A DNA stretch of 64,000 bases. Source: Synechococcus sp. MEDNS5 (lineage in GTDB: Bacteria; Cyanobacteriota; Cyanobacteriia; PCC-6307; Cyanobiaceae). The position numbers and the translations under genes are program-made. Position 1 is the stretch's first letter; every line of letters begins with the position of its first letter. The stretch spans positions 2,294,001 to 2,358,000 of the forward strand of contig NZ_CP047952.1 in assembly GCF_014279875.1 (NCBI RefSeq), given 5' to 3'. A model generated the notes under the pieces. That model ran no database searches. It was given only the letters and a program-made list of their open reading frames with translations, and was not told the DNA's origin. Shown here piece after piece: positions 9,702 to 21,148 of the stretch.

Positions 9702-10211
9702 TCAGGCTCCGTCGCGCCGACGACTGGAGCGGGGGAAGGAGCGACGAACTGACGCCCGAGACTCTGGAATGGGCGCCGGCGGGGATGTGCTCTCCGAGCG
9801 TCGCCAACGTTCAACGCGGAAATCCTCATCGTCGGGCCAGTCCCCCTGAGCGGGTTCTTCTGACGGCAGGGGGCTGGTTTCAGTCGGGGGCATCAACAGC
9901 GGTTGCCGCCGCGACATCGCATCCAAGGGACGCTTACCCGAGGGCCGGGGCCTCGCCGCTTCGGAGGGCTCAGGAGCAGACACACCCTCACTCCAGTCGT
10001 CGTCTTCATCCAAAAGCCAATCCACCCGATCGCCGACCCACCGGCCCACGGCATCAAGGCGGGATCCGACCTGTGGCCGCCCACCACCACGACGGCCCGG
10101 ACGGGTGCCGGAGACACCATCCACCAGCTGCCGCCCGGTTTCAATCCATTGATCAAACCGCGAATCCAATGGCTCAGCACCACGCTGGCGGCGTTGTCGA
10201 CGTGCATCCAT
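9702..10211 (-). CDS. Low-complexity conserved hypothetical protein
   Basis: About 169 residues from ATG 10211; TTG at 10217 is possible. It is very rich in Arg, Pro, Ser, Asp and Glu and has no membrane segment. The only ordered-looking part is residues 15-75, with RFDQWIETGRQLVDGVSG and VGRWVGDRVDWLLDEDDDW, two amphipathic tryptophan-containing helices. It follows the 31-residue ORF at 10221 by under 10 bp and is probably the last gene of a SprT-sORF-this operon. Function unknown. Confidence 0.6.
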   Translation of the reverse strand: MDARRQRRQRGAEPLDSRFDQWIETGRQLVDGVSGTRPGRRGGGRPQVGSRLDAVGRWVGDRVDWLLDEDDDWSEGVSAPEPSEAARPRPSGKRPLDAMSRRQPLLMPPTETSPLPSEEPAQGDWPDDEDFRVERWRRSESTSPPAPIPESRASVRRSFPRSSRRRDGA

Positions 10212-10220
10212 CTTCAAACG

Positions 10221-10316
10221 TTACCGACGTCGGTGCTCCAACCAGCGTTCCCGTTGCAAGCCGATTAAAGCGATGGACACACCGCTGATCTCCAAAACCC
10301 AGAGAAACAGATCCAT
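10221..10316 (-). CDS. 31-residue small membrane protein (sORF)
   Basis: ATG 10316 to TAA 10221 encodes a 31-residue peptide beginning MDLFLWVLEISGVSIALIGL and ending in a basic, tryptophan-containing tail. It has one hydrophobic helix of about 18 residues followed by a positively charged end, so it would insert with the C-terminus in the cytoplasm. It starts 5 bp after the SprT-like gene's stop and ends a few bases before the next gene, which fits an operon. Translation is inferred from position and composition only. Confidence 0.5.
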   Translation of the reverse strand: MDLFLWVLEISGVSIALIGLQRERWLEHRRR

Positions 10317-10321
10317 GAGCG

Positions 10322-10870
10322 TCAGCTCTCCTCTCGGGCCGGCACATAGCCAAGCAGACAACTGGGATGCCAACGACCGCCATGGTGCTGATTGCAGCAT
10401 TGGCGGCAAGCAGCCTGTTTCAGGCGCCGCCGGTAGGGCGTCTGCCGTCCGCAGCGCGGGCAAACGGCAATCCAGCGCGGTGGTTGCTGGGGAACCGGAA
10501 AACGATGGCGAACGCTCACCTCGAAGCGATCTTGAACCGCATTGATGGCCTGCATGCGCGCCAAAAAGTTGGGGCCATGGCTTTCGTTGCTCCTCAGCAC
10601 GAGATCCACCCAGGCATGAATCATCTCGTGGCAAAGCGTGCTCTCCGTGGCCTCGCGCGGCAGCTGCCCCAACAGGGGCCTCGACAACACGATCTCCCTG
10701 CCGAGGGGTGGCGCCACGGAAACACCACGCCGGTAAAGACCGGCGGTGCGCCGAAGCCGGCCATCGCTCCAGCGAACAGCAACTAGGGGCTGATGCCCCT
10801 GGCTGAGCGAGCCCTCGAAGTGTTCACGGTTCAACCGATGAAACAGCGGCAGCAACGGCTCGAGCGGCAT
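10322..10870 (-). CDS. SprT-like zinc metalloprotease domain protein
   Basis: A 182-residue protein. The zinc/catalytic motif CHEMIHAWVD (HExxH) is near residue 80, with a third histidine candidate in SHGPNF. A C-terminal zinc ribbon is formed by CPRCG and the later CRQCC. SprT/Spartan-type proteins cleave DNA-protein crosslinks or act as putative proteases (family knowledge); bacterial members are poorly characterised. The SprT domain starts at FHRLNREHFEGSL. It heads a small minus-strand operon with the 31-residue ORF and the low-complexity protein. Confidence 0.85.
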   Translation of the reverse strand: MPLEPLLPLFHRLNREHFEGSLSQGHQPLVAVRWSDGRLRRTAGLYRRGVSVAPPLGREIVLSRPLLGQLPREATESTLCHEMIHAWVDLVLRSNESHGPNFLARMQAINAVQDRFEVSVRHRFPVPQQPPRWIAVCPRCGRQTPYRRRLKQAACRQCCNQHHGGRWHPSCLLGYVPAREES

Positions 10871-10961
10871 GGTCGGCAGTCGCCGGACGCGGGAGGCCGA
10901 CCCAGTCTGCCGCCATCCAGCGGATCGTCAGTCAGAATCGCTGTCCAAATGGCGTGGGCTG

Positions 10962-13491
<2,530 letters not shown>

Positions 13492-13620
13492 CTCGCAAGC
13501 CCCGCGGGTCTGATCACAGAGGGCCTGGACTGAAGACCTGACCTTGGATGACGTCAAGACCAAGATCAGCGTGATCCCTAATCAGAGCTTTAAATACAGC
13601 GAAACGTCGCAGCCATCGCC

Positions 13621-13794
13621 GTGAACAATCAGGATCAACAGCGGCCCTCGGTGTTTCGTTGGATCAAAACCGACTGCGGGCGCGCCAAATATGCCGACCT
13701 GAGTGCACGCAAGGGATTGCGGGCCAGAGGCCGGTTGATCTGGTTTGTGCTGATCGCCGCAGTCCGCGACTGGCGCCTCGCGGATCCTGATTAA
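13621..13794 (+). CDS. 57-residue basic small protein (sORF)
   Basis: GTG 13621 to TAA 13792-13794 encodes 57 residues. The N-terminal half is polar with SVFRWIKTDCGRAKYADL; the C-terminal half is basic, then hydrophobic (GRLIWFVLIAAVRDWRL), suggesting a single amphipathic or membrane helix. Its last 4 bases overlap the convergent TVP38-type gene. Coding is inferred from the open frame, codon-like GC3 pattern and good fit between neighbours. Function unknown. Confidence 0.5.
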   Translation: MNNQDQQRPSVFRWIKTDCGRAKYADLSARKGLRARGRLIWFVLIAAVRDWRLADPD

Positions 13795-14456
13795 CCCGCC
13801 GGGTCCTGATCAAGCTCAGATCCCTCCTGCAGGGCCTTGCGAGCAGCGCGACCCACCAGCCACACAACCGCAACGGTGGCCAGCACACCGACAACCCGCA
13901 ACACCCAGGCCTGAGGGGACGTCTCCCCAGCCAACACCTCCCCGAAACGCGCAGCGCTTCCAGCCAATGCACCCAGTGCGCAGAACAGGATCGTGCCAGG
14001 AATGATGCCGATCAGGCCCAGGTTGTAATCCCGCAGGCTCACGTCGCTGAGTCCATAGGCGAGGTTCAGCAAAGAGAACGGAAAAGCCGGAGACAACCGG
14101 GTGAGCAGAACCAGCCTGAACCCTTCACGGCTCACCGCCTTTTCGATTGCGAGCAGTTTTGGGAAGCGCTTGAGGCGACGTTGTGCCCAGCCACGCAAAC
14201 GGTGACGCCCCAGCAGGAAAGCGGCTTCCGCCCCGAGCGTGGCTCCAGCGAACACGATCAGGCTTCCCCACCAGGTGCCGTAGAGCGCACCCGCCAGCAT
14301 CGAAGCCCAGATGCCAGGCAAGAGCACGGTGACCCAAACCGCATACAGGGGGATAAACACCAGGGCTCCTAACGGAGACTGCAGCCACTGCAGAACGGCC
14401 TCCGTGCTCAGCAGATCACTCGCCATTCCCTCTCCCAAGACCAACAACCGTTCCAT
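13791..14456 (-). CDS. TVP38/TMEM64 (DedA-superfamily) membrane protein
   Basis: A 221-residue integral membrane protein starting at ATG 14456, or ATG 14426. It has five to six hydrophobic segments. The VTT-domain core is visible in GTWWGSLIVFAGATLGAEAAF, followed by the basic loop GRHRLRGWAQRRL and the motif LLTRLSPAFPFSLLNLAYGL, typical of SNARE-associated/VTT proteins. Members are thought to move lipids across membranes (family knowledge), but the role of the cyanobacterial forms is not known. Confidence 0.88.
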   Translation of the reverse strand: MERLLVLGEGMASDLLSTEAVLQWLQSPLGALVFIPLYAVWVTVLLPGIWASMLAGALYGTWWGSLIVFAGATLGAEAAFLLGRHRLRGWAQRRLKRFPKLLAIEKAVSREGFRLVLLTRLSPAFPFSLLNLAYGLSDVSLRDYNLGLIGIIPGTILFCALGALAGSAARFGEVLAGETSPQAWVLRVVGVLATVAVVWLVGRAARKALQEGSELDQDPAG

Positions 14457-14567
14457 GGGTATGGCCTTCAGCGCAAGTGCAAAGATTTGGCATCACGGGA
14501 TCTCTGGGTTCACTATGGAGCTCGGGTACAACCGATGGCGACACCGTGCTGATGCAATAGAAGACCG

Positions 14568-15836
14568 ATGAAACGAAAGCTTGGGCAACGTTTATTAATC
14601 CGTAGGTTTCAGCTTCTTGGCTTGGCAGGAGCGGTTCTGCTGCTCAGCGCTTGCAGCGGCAGTGACGAATCCCGCTCCACCTTGCTGCGGGTCGTACGCA
14701 CGTTGCCCGGCAACGAAGTGGTGACCGGGGAGGAAAGCGCACGCGATCGCAAACTGCTGCGTGATTTTCAGACCAATTTGCGCGCTGTGATCCCCGGACT
14801 GCGCATCCAACCCTCCCTTTATTCGGAAACCAGCGTCCTGACAGACCTGCAACGCCAAACCAACAGTGGACTGGGGCCCGACCTGGTGATCAGCGACGCC
14901 CAGACCATCCAGACCCTGTTCGCGGCACGCTTACTCGATCCCGTCCCGGTCACGCCTGAACAACGCCAGGCCATTCCAGCGGAGCTGCTCGCACGTGTGA
15001 GCACAAGCGACGGAACAATCACTGGCTTGCCGGTGTCCCAGTACATCCAAATGGCCTGCTACGACAAACGCAAACTCAAAAGTGCACCCAAAACTCTGCG
15101 GGACCTGGCCCAACAAAGCAGTGAGGGCATCATTTTCGGCCTCACCCAGAACTTCGAGAATCTCTATTGGAGTGTGGGCAGCTATGGCGCTGCAAATGCC
15201 TTGATCAGTTCCCTGCGTGGGGAGACACCAACAACGCAGGATGTGAACCAGCTGGTGCAATGGCTCACCTGGCTCCAAGCAGCCAGCTTTCAGCAGAACG
15301 TTCTGTTCCTGAACGATCAGGCCACCCTCAGGCAACAGCTGATCAAGGGCAATCTGCACTGGATCAGCTGCTGGAGCTCCCAGCTGCCCCAACTGCGCGA
15401 GGCCCTCAAAGACAATCTCGGCGTTGGGCTGTTACCAGCAGGGCCAGCAGGAAAAGCCACACCGGTGAGCCGACTGCAGGTGTGGGGACTCGGACACAAT
15501 TCCAGCCATCAACAACGGCTGAAAAGCGAAGAACTGATGCAATTCATCGTTCTTCCCTGGGCCCAGAAAACATGGGCCCTGCGGTATCGCACCTCCTATC
15601 CGGTCAACCCTGCCGCGGCACAAATCATCAATCGCGAAATCCCTGGAACCCAAGACCTTTACCTCAGCACCAACCAAGAGGATGTACACATTGGCGATGA
15701 AATCAGAGCAGCTCTCAATCAAGATCCCAAACTCGAGCAAGCGATGCAATTCACACTCAATGATGTGATTTTTGGCACAGAAACCCCAAGCCAAGCCGCC
15801 GCAACACTGAGCAGCGAACTGGGACCATCGTCATGA
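14568..15836 (+). CDS. Lipoprotein extracellular solute-binding protein, first copy of an SBP-MscS pair
   Basis: A 422-residue protein with a signal peptide and lipobox LLLSAC; the lipidated cysteine is C29. The mature part has the family 1 solute-binding look, with LGPDLVISDAQT, LTWLQAASFQQN and a WAQKTWALRYRTSYPVN hinge. It should face the periplasm. No ABC importer permease or ATPase is next to it. Instead its stop codon overlaps the ATG of an MscS-type channel (ATGA). A diverged paralogue with the same arrangement lies at 21149. Ligand unknown. Confidence 0.85.
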   Translation: MKRKLGQRLLIRRFQLLGLAGAVLLLSACSGSDESRSTLLRVVRTLPGNEVVTGEESARDRKLLRDFQTNLRAVIPGLRIQPSLYSETSVLTDLQRQTNSGLGPDLVISDAQTIQTLFAARLLDPVPVTPEQRQAIPAELLARVSTSDGTITGLPVSQYIQMACYDKRKLKSAPKTLRDLAQQSSEGIIFGLTQNFENLYWSVGSYGAANALISSLRGETPTTQDVNQLVQWLTWLQAASFQQNVLFLNDQATLRQQLIKGNLHWISCWSSQLPQLREALKDNLGVGLLPAGPAGKATPVSRLQVWGLGHNSSHQQRLKSEELMQFIVLPWAQKTWALRYRTSYPVNPAAAQIINREIPGTQDLYLSTNQEDVHIGDEIRAALNQDPKLEQAMQFTLNDVIFGTETPSQAAATLSSELGPSS

Positions 15837-17185
15837 CCATCACCCCCCTGCTTCTGACGGTTTCCCCCACGGACATTCTCGTGGAAATGCTGAGCTGGCT
15901 GGCTTTTTTGCAGCGCTGGTCGGTACTGTCCCAGCTGCTTGTGCTGGCCGTGATTGTGCTTTTGGCACGCACACGCAGCCTTCAACTTCATTTCAATCGT
16001 TACCGGTTACATCAACAGGTTCCAGAAGCGCTCCGTGTTCTACTCGGCCCCGCGCTGATCCTGATTCTCGCGGCAGTTTTTGCCGCATGCCAAGCACCCT
16101 TCGGCCTGTTGCGTTATTTCGGGCTGCTCTGGCTGGGCTGGAATCTGTTCACACCCTTGAAATTACTGGTTCAACGTGTCAATCCACAGTTCCCGATCGA
16201 AGAGCTTGAAAGCACATTTTTCAAACCGGTTTATGTGATTACAGCCACCGTTTCAATGCTGAGCCTTTTGGGCAGCCGCGCCAATCTCGCACGGGTCGGC
16301 ATCGCCAACCTCTTTGGTGTTGAGATCACCTTAGGCAAGGTTTATACAGCGATTGTGGCGATTTACCTGATCGTGACGATTGCATCACGCCCTGCAGCAC
16401 TGATGGCCTGGGTCAGCGGCACGATCTTCGGGGTGCGTCAGCAGAACCGACGTGGCATGGAATTGCTGTTCCGCTACAGCGTGATCGCCATCGGCATCGT
16501 GAGCGTGGCGTACTACATCGGCATCAATGGCAATGCATTCATCGCCATCGCCGGTGGTTTATCGGTAGGCATCGGTTTCGGAATCAAGGAAATCATCTCC
16601 AATTTCATCAGCAGCATCTGGTTGCTGTTTGAAGGCTCCGTACGTCCAGGCGAGATTTTGATGATCAATGGAGATCCCTGCACTGTGCGCAAGCTCGGAC
16701 TGAGAGCCACGCAGCTGAGGCGCGGACGTGACGGCGCCGAGCTGCTGATCCCGAACCAAACCTTCTTCACGCAGGAAGCAGCGTCGTACACAGCAGCTGA
16801 AACGGCACGTCGCGACAGCGTTGAAGTCGGCGCTGCCTACGACCACGATCCCGACCGGGTGATTGACCTGCTGCTCGCCATTGCAGAAGAGCATCCCAAA
16901 GTGAAGAAATACCCACCAGCGGCGGCTTTCGTAACGGACTTTGCCGATTCATCGATCAACTACAAGGTGCTGTTCTGGGTGGCCAACCCTCTGGATGCCT
17001 TCGCAGTGGGCAGTGATCTGCGCAGGGAGATCTGGAAACGATTCGAGAAAGAAGGGATCACCATTCCCTTCCCTCAGCGCCAGGTGTATCCCATGCAATG
17101 GCCTCCAAGCCTGCAGCAGAGCCTGCCGTCCGGGCCGACCACTGATCAGGAATCACCGGAGGAGAAACCAACAGGACACGGCTAA
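15833..17185 (+). CDS. MscS-family mechanosensitive channel, first copy of an SBP-MscS pair
   Basis: A 450-residue protein with several N-terminal membrane helices, then the MscS core: the glycine/alanine-rich pore helix region (AIAGGLSVGIGFGIKEIISNFISSIWLLFEGSV), the beta domain (RPGEILMINGDPCTVRKLG) and the alpha/beta C-terminal domain (DSVEVGAAYDHDPDRVIDLL). It overlaps the upstream solute-binding protein by 4 bp, so the two are translationally coupled. Channels of this family release solutes on hypo-osmotic shock. The periplasmic binding-protein partner is unusual and suggests ligand-dependent gating or a signalling role (inference). Confidence 0.88.
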   Translation: MTITPLLLTVSPTDILVEMLSWLAFLQRWSVLSQLLVLAVIVLLARTRSLQLHFNRYRLHQQVPEALRVLLGPALILILAAVFAACQAPFGLLRYFGLLWLGWNLFTPLKLLVQRVNPQFPIEELESTFFKPVYVITATVSMLSLLGSRANLARVGIANLFGVEITLGKVYTAIVAIYLIVTIASRPAALMAWVSGTIFGVRQQNRRGMELLFRYSVIAIGIVSVAYYIGINGNAFIAIAGGLSVGIGFGIKEIISNFISSIWLLFEGSVRPGEILMINGDPCTVRKLGLRATQLRRGRDGAELLIPNQTFFTQEAASYTAAETARRDSVEVGAAYDHDPDRVIDLLLAIAEEHPKVKKYPPAAAFVTDFADSSINYKVLFWVANPLDAFAVGSDLRREIWKRFEKEGITIPFPQRQVYPMQWPPSLQQSLPSGPTTDQESPEEKPTGHG

Positions 17186-17254
17186 AATCCCGACCCTTGT
17201 CGCGCTAGACCCATTCAGGACTTTCAGCAACTGACGACAGCCACGGTTGAACGC

Positions 17255-18319
17255 GTGGAATTTTTTCAGACCAACTTGGGGCTCCTGGTCGGAACCGTGG
17301 TCTTAGTTGTGGCCTGGTTTCTGCTGCAACTGCTGAGCCGACACGGGCGCAACATCGGCAGCCTGATCTCACGCAGTCTGAGGCGACCGGTGCTGATCGG
17401 CCTGGGCGTGTCGCTGTATGGCACCTGGATCACCCACTGGATCGACAAGCGCGTCGACCTGGTGGATCCCACCACACTGAACCGTCTTTCAGCAACTCTG
17501 CTGATCCTCACCATCAGCTGGGCGGCCCTGAACGTCGGGCACGTCATTCTCCAGTCGGGATCGATGCGTCGCTGGATGCAGATGGACGACGAGCAGGACA
17601 AATCCATGCTCATCAATCTGCTGAGACGCCTGTTCACGATTCTCGTGCTGCTGATTACCACAGCGATGTTGATGGTGAACTTCGGCATTCCGTCCGCCGC
17701 CATCGCCACCTTGCTGGGCGGCGCTGGCATCGGCTTCACCTTTGCCACACAGCAGATCAGCCAGAATTTCCTCTCCGGCTTCATGCTCTTCTTCAATCGG
17801 CCCTTCAAAGAAGGGGATTGGATCAACGTCGACGAAATGCAGGGAACCGTGGAATCCATCGGCTGGTATTACACAAGAATCCGCACCTTCGATCGCAGAC
17901 CGTTAAACATTCCCAACTCGGTTTTTGCCACGAAACCGATTGAAAACCCAGGCCAGATGTACAACAGGCGAATTCTCGCCAACATCAGCCTTCGCTATGA
18001 GGACATTGACAAAATCGCCGGAGTCACCGAGGAGGTCAGAGACCACCTGAAGCATCATCCTCAGATCGACCAGACGCAGATCATTCTGGTGAATTTCAAC
18101 CAGTGGGATGCATCATCCATCAACATGATGGTGTACTGCTTCACCAAAACGACAGCATGGGCTGAATGGCTGTCGATTCAACAATCAATTTTTCTCGATA
18201 TTGCCGGCATCGTGAAAGGCAGGGGTGCTGATTTTGCCTTCAATTGCATGACTCTCTACCCGGCAGCGACCAGCCATCCAAACCAATGGTCCGAATTCCT
18301 TCCCCAGAATGCATCTTGA
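17255..18319 (+). CDS. MscS-family small-conductance mechanosensitive channel
   Basis: A 354-residue protein from a GTG start. N-terminal membrane segments lie near residues 8-30, 47-60 and 75-100. The MscS pore and first beta domain are recognisable in ATLLGGAGIGFTFATQQISQN, FLSGFMLFFNRPFKEGDWI and GTVESIGWYYTRIRTFDRRP. It is more like canonical MscS than its neighbour at 15833 and lacks a solute-binding partner of its own. It lies 69 bp after that gene and may share its transcript. It ends 15 bp from a convergent ABC permease. Confidence 0.9.
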   Translation: MEFFQTNLGLLVGTVVLVVAWFLLQLLSRHGRNIGSLISRSLRRPVLIGLGVSLYGTWITHWIDKRVDLVDPTTLNRLSATLLILTISWAALNVGHVILQSGSMRRWMQMDDEQDKSMLINLLRRLFTILVLLITTAMLMVNFGIPSAAIATLLGGAGIGFTFATQQISQNFLSGFMLFFNRPFKEGDWINVDEMQGTVESIGWYYTRIRTFDRRPLNIPNSVFATKPIENPGQMYNRRILANISLRYEDIDKIAGVTEEVRDHLKHHPQIDQTQIILVNFNQWDASSINMMVYCFTKTTAWAEWLSIQQSIFLDIAGIVKGRGADFAFNCMTLYPAATSHPNQWSEFLPQNAS

Positions 18320-18334
18320 ACTTGCCCGGTCGTG

Positions 18335-19123
18335 TCAACTCGACGCCGAAGTGTAGGAGCGCAGTGCAAACAGCCAGAAAGCCCGCGCCGCTGAAAAGAA
18401 CAACGCAGCCAATCCACACCCCGCCAGCAGCATCGGTGCGGCGGCTTGTCCAAGCAATACCTGGGCGGGAACCGTGGTGAGAAAGGCCACCGGCAACACC
18501 AATGTGAAGAGCAGGCGCAGGGCCGGCGGATAGGCATTGAGGGGGTAGCGGCCCGAGGCCAGAAGAGCTCGTAACACCTCCGTGGCATTCCAGGTTTTGA
18601 CGAACCAGATGCTGGTGGCAGCGATCAGAAACCACAGTGAATAAAGAATCAAACCACCGGCCAGCAGCATCACCAACACGGTAAAAAAGGAGAAAAGCGT
18701 GAGCACCACACCGGCCTGATGGCTGCCCCAGGCCAAAAGCCCAAGCCCCAGACCGATCTCTGGTAGACCCGCCGGCGACAGCGTGCGCAACGACAACCAG
18801 AACTGACTGTCGATCGGTTTGAGCAGCACGAAGTCGAGCGTTCCCTCGCGCACATGGGTGACAATCGCGCCGAGATTGGGGCGCAGCCAGGTGGTGGCCA
18901 TGCCGTCGAACACGGTGTAGAGACCCTGCACCATCAGAGCCTGGGCCCAGCTCCAGTCCCCCAGAGTCTGCTGCGGTCCATAAAAGAGCGAAAGCAGAAA
19001 CAGACTGCCGCTGAGGCTCATCGCCACCGCCAGCAGCTCGATCAACACGTTGGCCTGGTACTCCAGCTGCACCGCCACGGCCGTGCCCCAGAAGCGACGC
19101 AGGGTTCGCCAGTACCGTCCCAT
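18335..19123 (-). CDS. ABC-2 type exporter permease (COG3694-like)
   Basis: A 262-residue membrane protein with about six hydrophobic segments. Features of the COG3694 family include VQGLYTVFDGMATTWLRPNL and VREGTLDFVLLKPIDSQFW, the conserved loop of these ABC-2 permeases. It overlaps by one base the second permease at 19123, which in turn overlaps the ATPase at 19920, giving an operon ATPase-permease-permease. Related cyanobacterial systems export toxic cations such as viologens (family knowledge); the substrate here is unknown. Confidence 0.85.
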   Translation of the reverse strand: MGRYWRTLRRFWGTAVAVQLEYQANVLIELLAVAMSLSGSLFLLSLFYGPQQTLGDWSWAQALMVQGLYTVFDGMATTWLRPNLGAIVTHVREGTLDFVLLKPIDSQFWLSLRTLSPAGLPEIGLGLGLLAWGSHQAGVVLTLFSFFTVLVMLLAGGLILYSLWFLIAATSIWFVKTWNATEVLRALLASGRYPLNAYPPALRLLFTLVLPVAFLTTVPAQVLLGQAAAPMLLAGCGLAALFFSAARAFWLFALRSYTSASS

Positions 19124-19920
19124 CAGGCCCCCATGGCGCTATAGCGCCGCACGCCGGCGCGCCAGAGCAGCAGCAGCAAGGGCAGCAACACGGCGATCCA
19201 GGCCAGCTGCGCCCCGAAGCCCGCCATCAGGTCCACCGGCTGGCCCGCCAGCACCCGCGCAGGAAAATCGATCAGGTACGGAAACGGCGTCCACTGAGCC
19301 CAGGCCCGCACCGCCGGCGGGAAGGCCGTGAGCGGTGCCAGCAGACCGGAAAGGAACAGAAAAGGGATGAACTGAAGCCGCTCCAGGGCACTGGCCTTCT
19401 CACTCCAGAAACAGAGGGCGGCCAACAGGCTCTGGAACAGAAAGGCGATGGCAAAGGCCATCCAGGTGGCCAGCCAGGCCAGCAGAAAGCCTCCCACCGA
19501 GGGCTGCCAGAAGGCCTGGGGCTGCACCGCAAAGAACACCGCCGCGATCAGGGCGGCAAAAGGCAGACGGGTGAGCTGTTCACCGAGATGGGCCGCCACA
19601 TAACGCCAGAGCGGGTGCAGCGGTTGCAGCAGGTAGGGCGACAGCCGGCCCTGCAGCGCATCCTCCTCAAAGTCGTACACCACCCACACCACCGAGAACT
19701 GGCGCACCAGAAAGGCACTGAGGAAATAGCGATCCAGGGCCACACCATCGAGCCCCAGCCCCAAGCGCGCGTCGCTGCCACTCCAGACGCTGAGCATGAT
19801 GAACGGCAGCACACCCGAGAGGGCCCAGAGGGCGATCTCAGCGCGGTACTCGAGCATGTGGGCGTACTGGGTGCCCAGCAGCACCCGGATGATCCGCCGG
19901 TTCAAGCCGAAGATCCGCAT
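19123..19920 (-). CDS. ABC-2 type exporter permease (COG4587-like)
   Basis: A 265-residue protein with six predicted membrane helices, starting at ATG 19920. The short region YDFEEDALQGRLSPYLLQPL corresponds to the conserved cytoplasmic loop of ABC-2 permeases of this group. It pairs with the permease at 18335 and the ATPase at 19920, with one-base overlaps on both sides. The two permeases are dissimilar, so the exporter is presumably a heterodimeric transmembrane unit with two copies of the ATPase. Confidence 0.85.
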   Translation of the reverse strand: MRIFGLNRRIIRVLLGTQYAHMLEYRAEIALWALSGVLPFIMLSVWSGSDARLGLGLDGVALDRYFLSAFLVRQFSVVWVVYDFEEDALQGRLSPYLLQPLHPLWRYVAAHLGEQLTRLPFAALIAAVFFAVQPQAFWQPSVGGFLLAWLATWMAFAIAFLFQSLLAALCFWSEKASALERLQFIPFLFLSGLLAPLTAFPPAVRAWAQWTPFPYLIDFPARVLAGQPVDLMAGFGAQLAWIAVLLPLLLLLWRAGVRRYSAMGA

Positions 19921-20900
19921 CAGACGCGCCCCTGGCGGAACAGGCCACCGATCAGTTCTTCAATCGGAGGATCGGTCACATCCAGATCGCGCACCGCAAA
20001 ACGATCCAGCAGCTGAGCCACCACGGCGGTGAGCTGATCGCGGGGCACCAACAGCCGCACGTCACACCCCTCCATCAACTCCAACCGTCCCAGACCGGCG
20101 AAGAGCGAAGGATCAACCGGCGCCTCCAGCTCCAGCCGCACCTCCCGCTCCGGCGCCAGCTGTTCAGCCAGGGAGTCCAGCGGCCCGTCGTGGAACAACC
20201 GCCCCTTGTGGATCAGCAGCACCCGGGGACACAACGCCGTGATGTCGGCCATGTAGTGGCTGGTGAGCAGCACGGTCGCCCCCGTGCGGCGGTTGTAGTC
20301 GGCCAGGAACTGGCGCACGCGGACCTGGGCGTTCACATCCAGCCCCAGGGTCGGTTCATCGAGGAACAACACCTGCGGCTCATGCAGCAGCGCCGCCAGC
20401 AGTTCGGCCTTCATCCGCTGGCCTAAGGAAAGCTTGCGCACCGGCCGGGTGAGCTCCTCCCCCAGCTCCAGCAGATCGGCCAACTCGCTGATGCGCCGCC
20501 GGGCCACAGCATCGGGGATTCCGTAGACCGCCGCATTCACCCGCAGCGAGTCCATCGGCGGCAGGTCCCAGAGCAGTTGCTGCTTCTGCCCCATCACCAG
20601 AGTGATCCGTCTGAGGAACTCCGCCTGGCGGCGCTGGGGACTGAACCCCGCCACCTGCACCGCGCCGCTGCTGGGGTGAATCAAGCCGCAGAGCATCTTC
20701 AAGGTGGTGGTTTTGCCGGCCCCGTTGGCACCGAGAAAGCCCACCATCTCGCCGGGCTCAATCCGGAAGGAGACGTCCTGCACCGCTGTCACGTCCCGGG
20801 TGCGGCGGCGGACGAAATGGCGCAGGGTGCCGGCCAGCCCGGGCTGCTTCTCGGCAACCCGGTAGATCTTGCTCAGGCCATCAACACAGATCAGCGTCAT
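19920..20900 (-). CDS. ABC transporter ATP-binding protein (COG4586-like)
   Basis: A 326-residue ATPase with Walker A GANGAGKTTTLKML, Q-loop region, signature LSLGQRMKAEL and Walker B VLFLDEPTLGLD. The beginning (SKIYRVAEKQPGLAGTL) and the extra C-terminal 80 residues match the COG4586 type that works with the two following permeases. It is the first gene of the exporter operon. A 248-bp AT-rich intergenic region separates it from the divergent gene at 21149. Confidence 0.92.
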   Translation of the reverse strand: MTLICVDGLSKIYRVAEKQPGLAGTLRHFVRRRTRDVTAVQDVSFRIEPGEMVGFLGANGAGKTTTLKMLCGLIHPSSGAVQVAGFSPQRRQAEFLRRITLVMGQKQQLLWDLPPMDSLRVNAAVYGIPDAVARRRISELADLLELGEELTRPVRKLSLGQRMKAELLAALLHEPQVLFLDEPTLGLDVNAQVRVRQFLADYNRRTGATVLLTSHYMADITALCPRVLLIHKGRLFHDGPLDSLAEQLAPEREVRLELEAPVDPSLFAGLGRLELMEGCDVRLLVPRDQLTAVVAQLLDRFAVRDLDVTDPPIEELIGGLFRQGRV

Positions 20901-21148
20901 TGAAAGAATTGACGTGTTGTTGTTTGCATGGACTAAAAGACCGACTGCCTGAGCTGCAATCCAGACGATTATGAAGGATCAATTTAGACAAGCAAAACGC
21001 TTGAACAACAGCTGACTCACTTTAATGAGGTATTGCCAAAAGGCAGCTTGGCCATCCACTGCATTCAAACAACAATCAGAAGCGGGGTGCGGCCATACAA
21101 GAACTGAGTTAATTTTACAGGGATCGTTTTGACCTTGCTGCTACCGCT
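20901..21148. other. AT-rich divergent intergenic region
   Basis: A 248-bp region between the exporter operon (minus) and the second solute-binding gene (plus). It is richer in A and T than the exporter genes and resembles the downstream SBP2-MscS3 pair in base composition. It should hold both promoters. No convincing coding frame, hairpin or riboswitch-like structure was seen. Confidence 0.5.
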
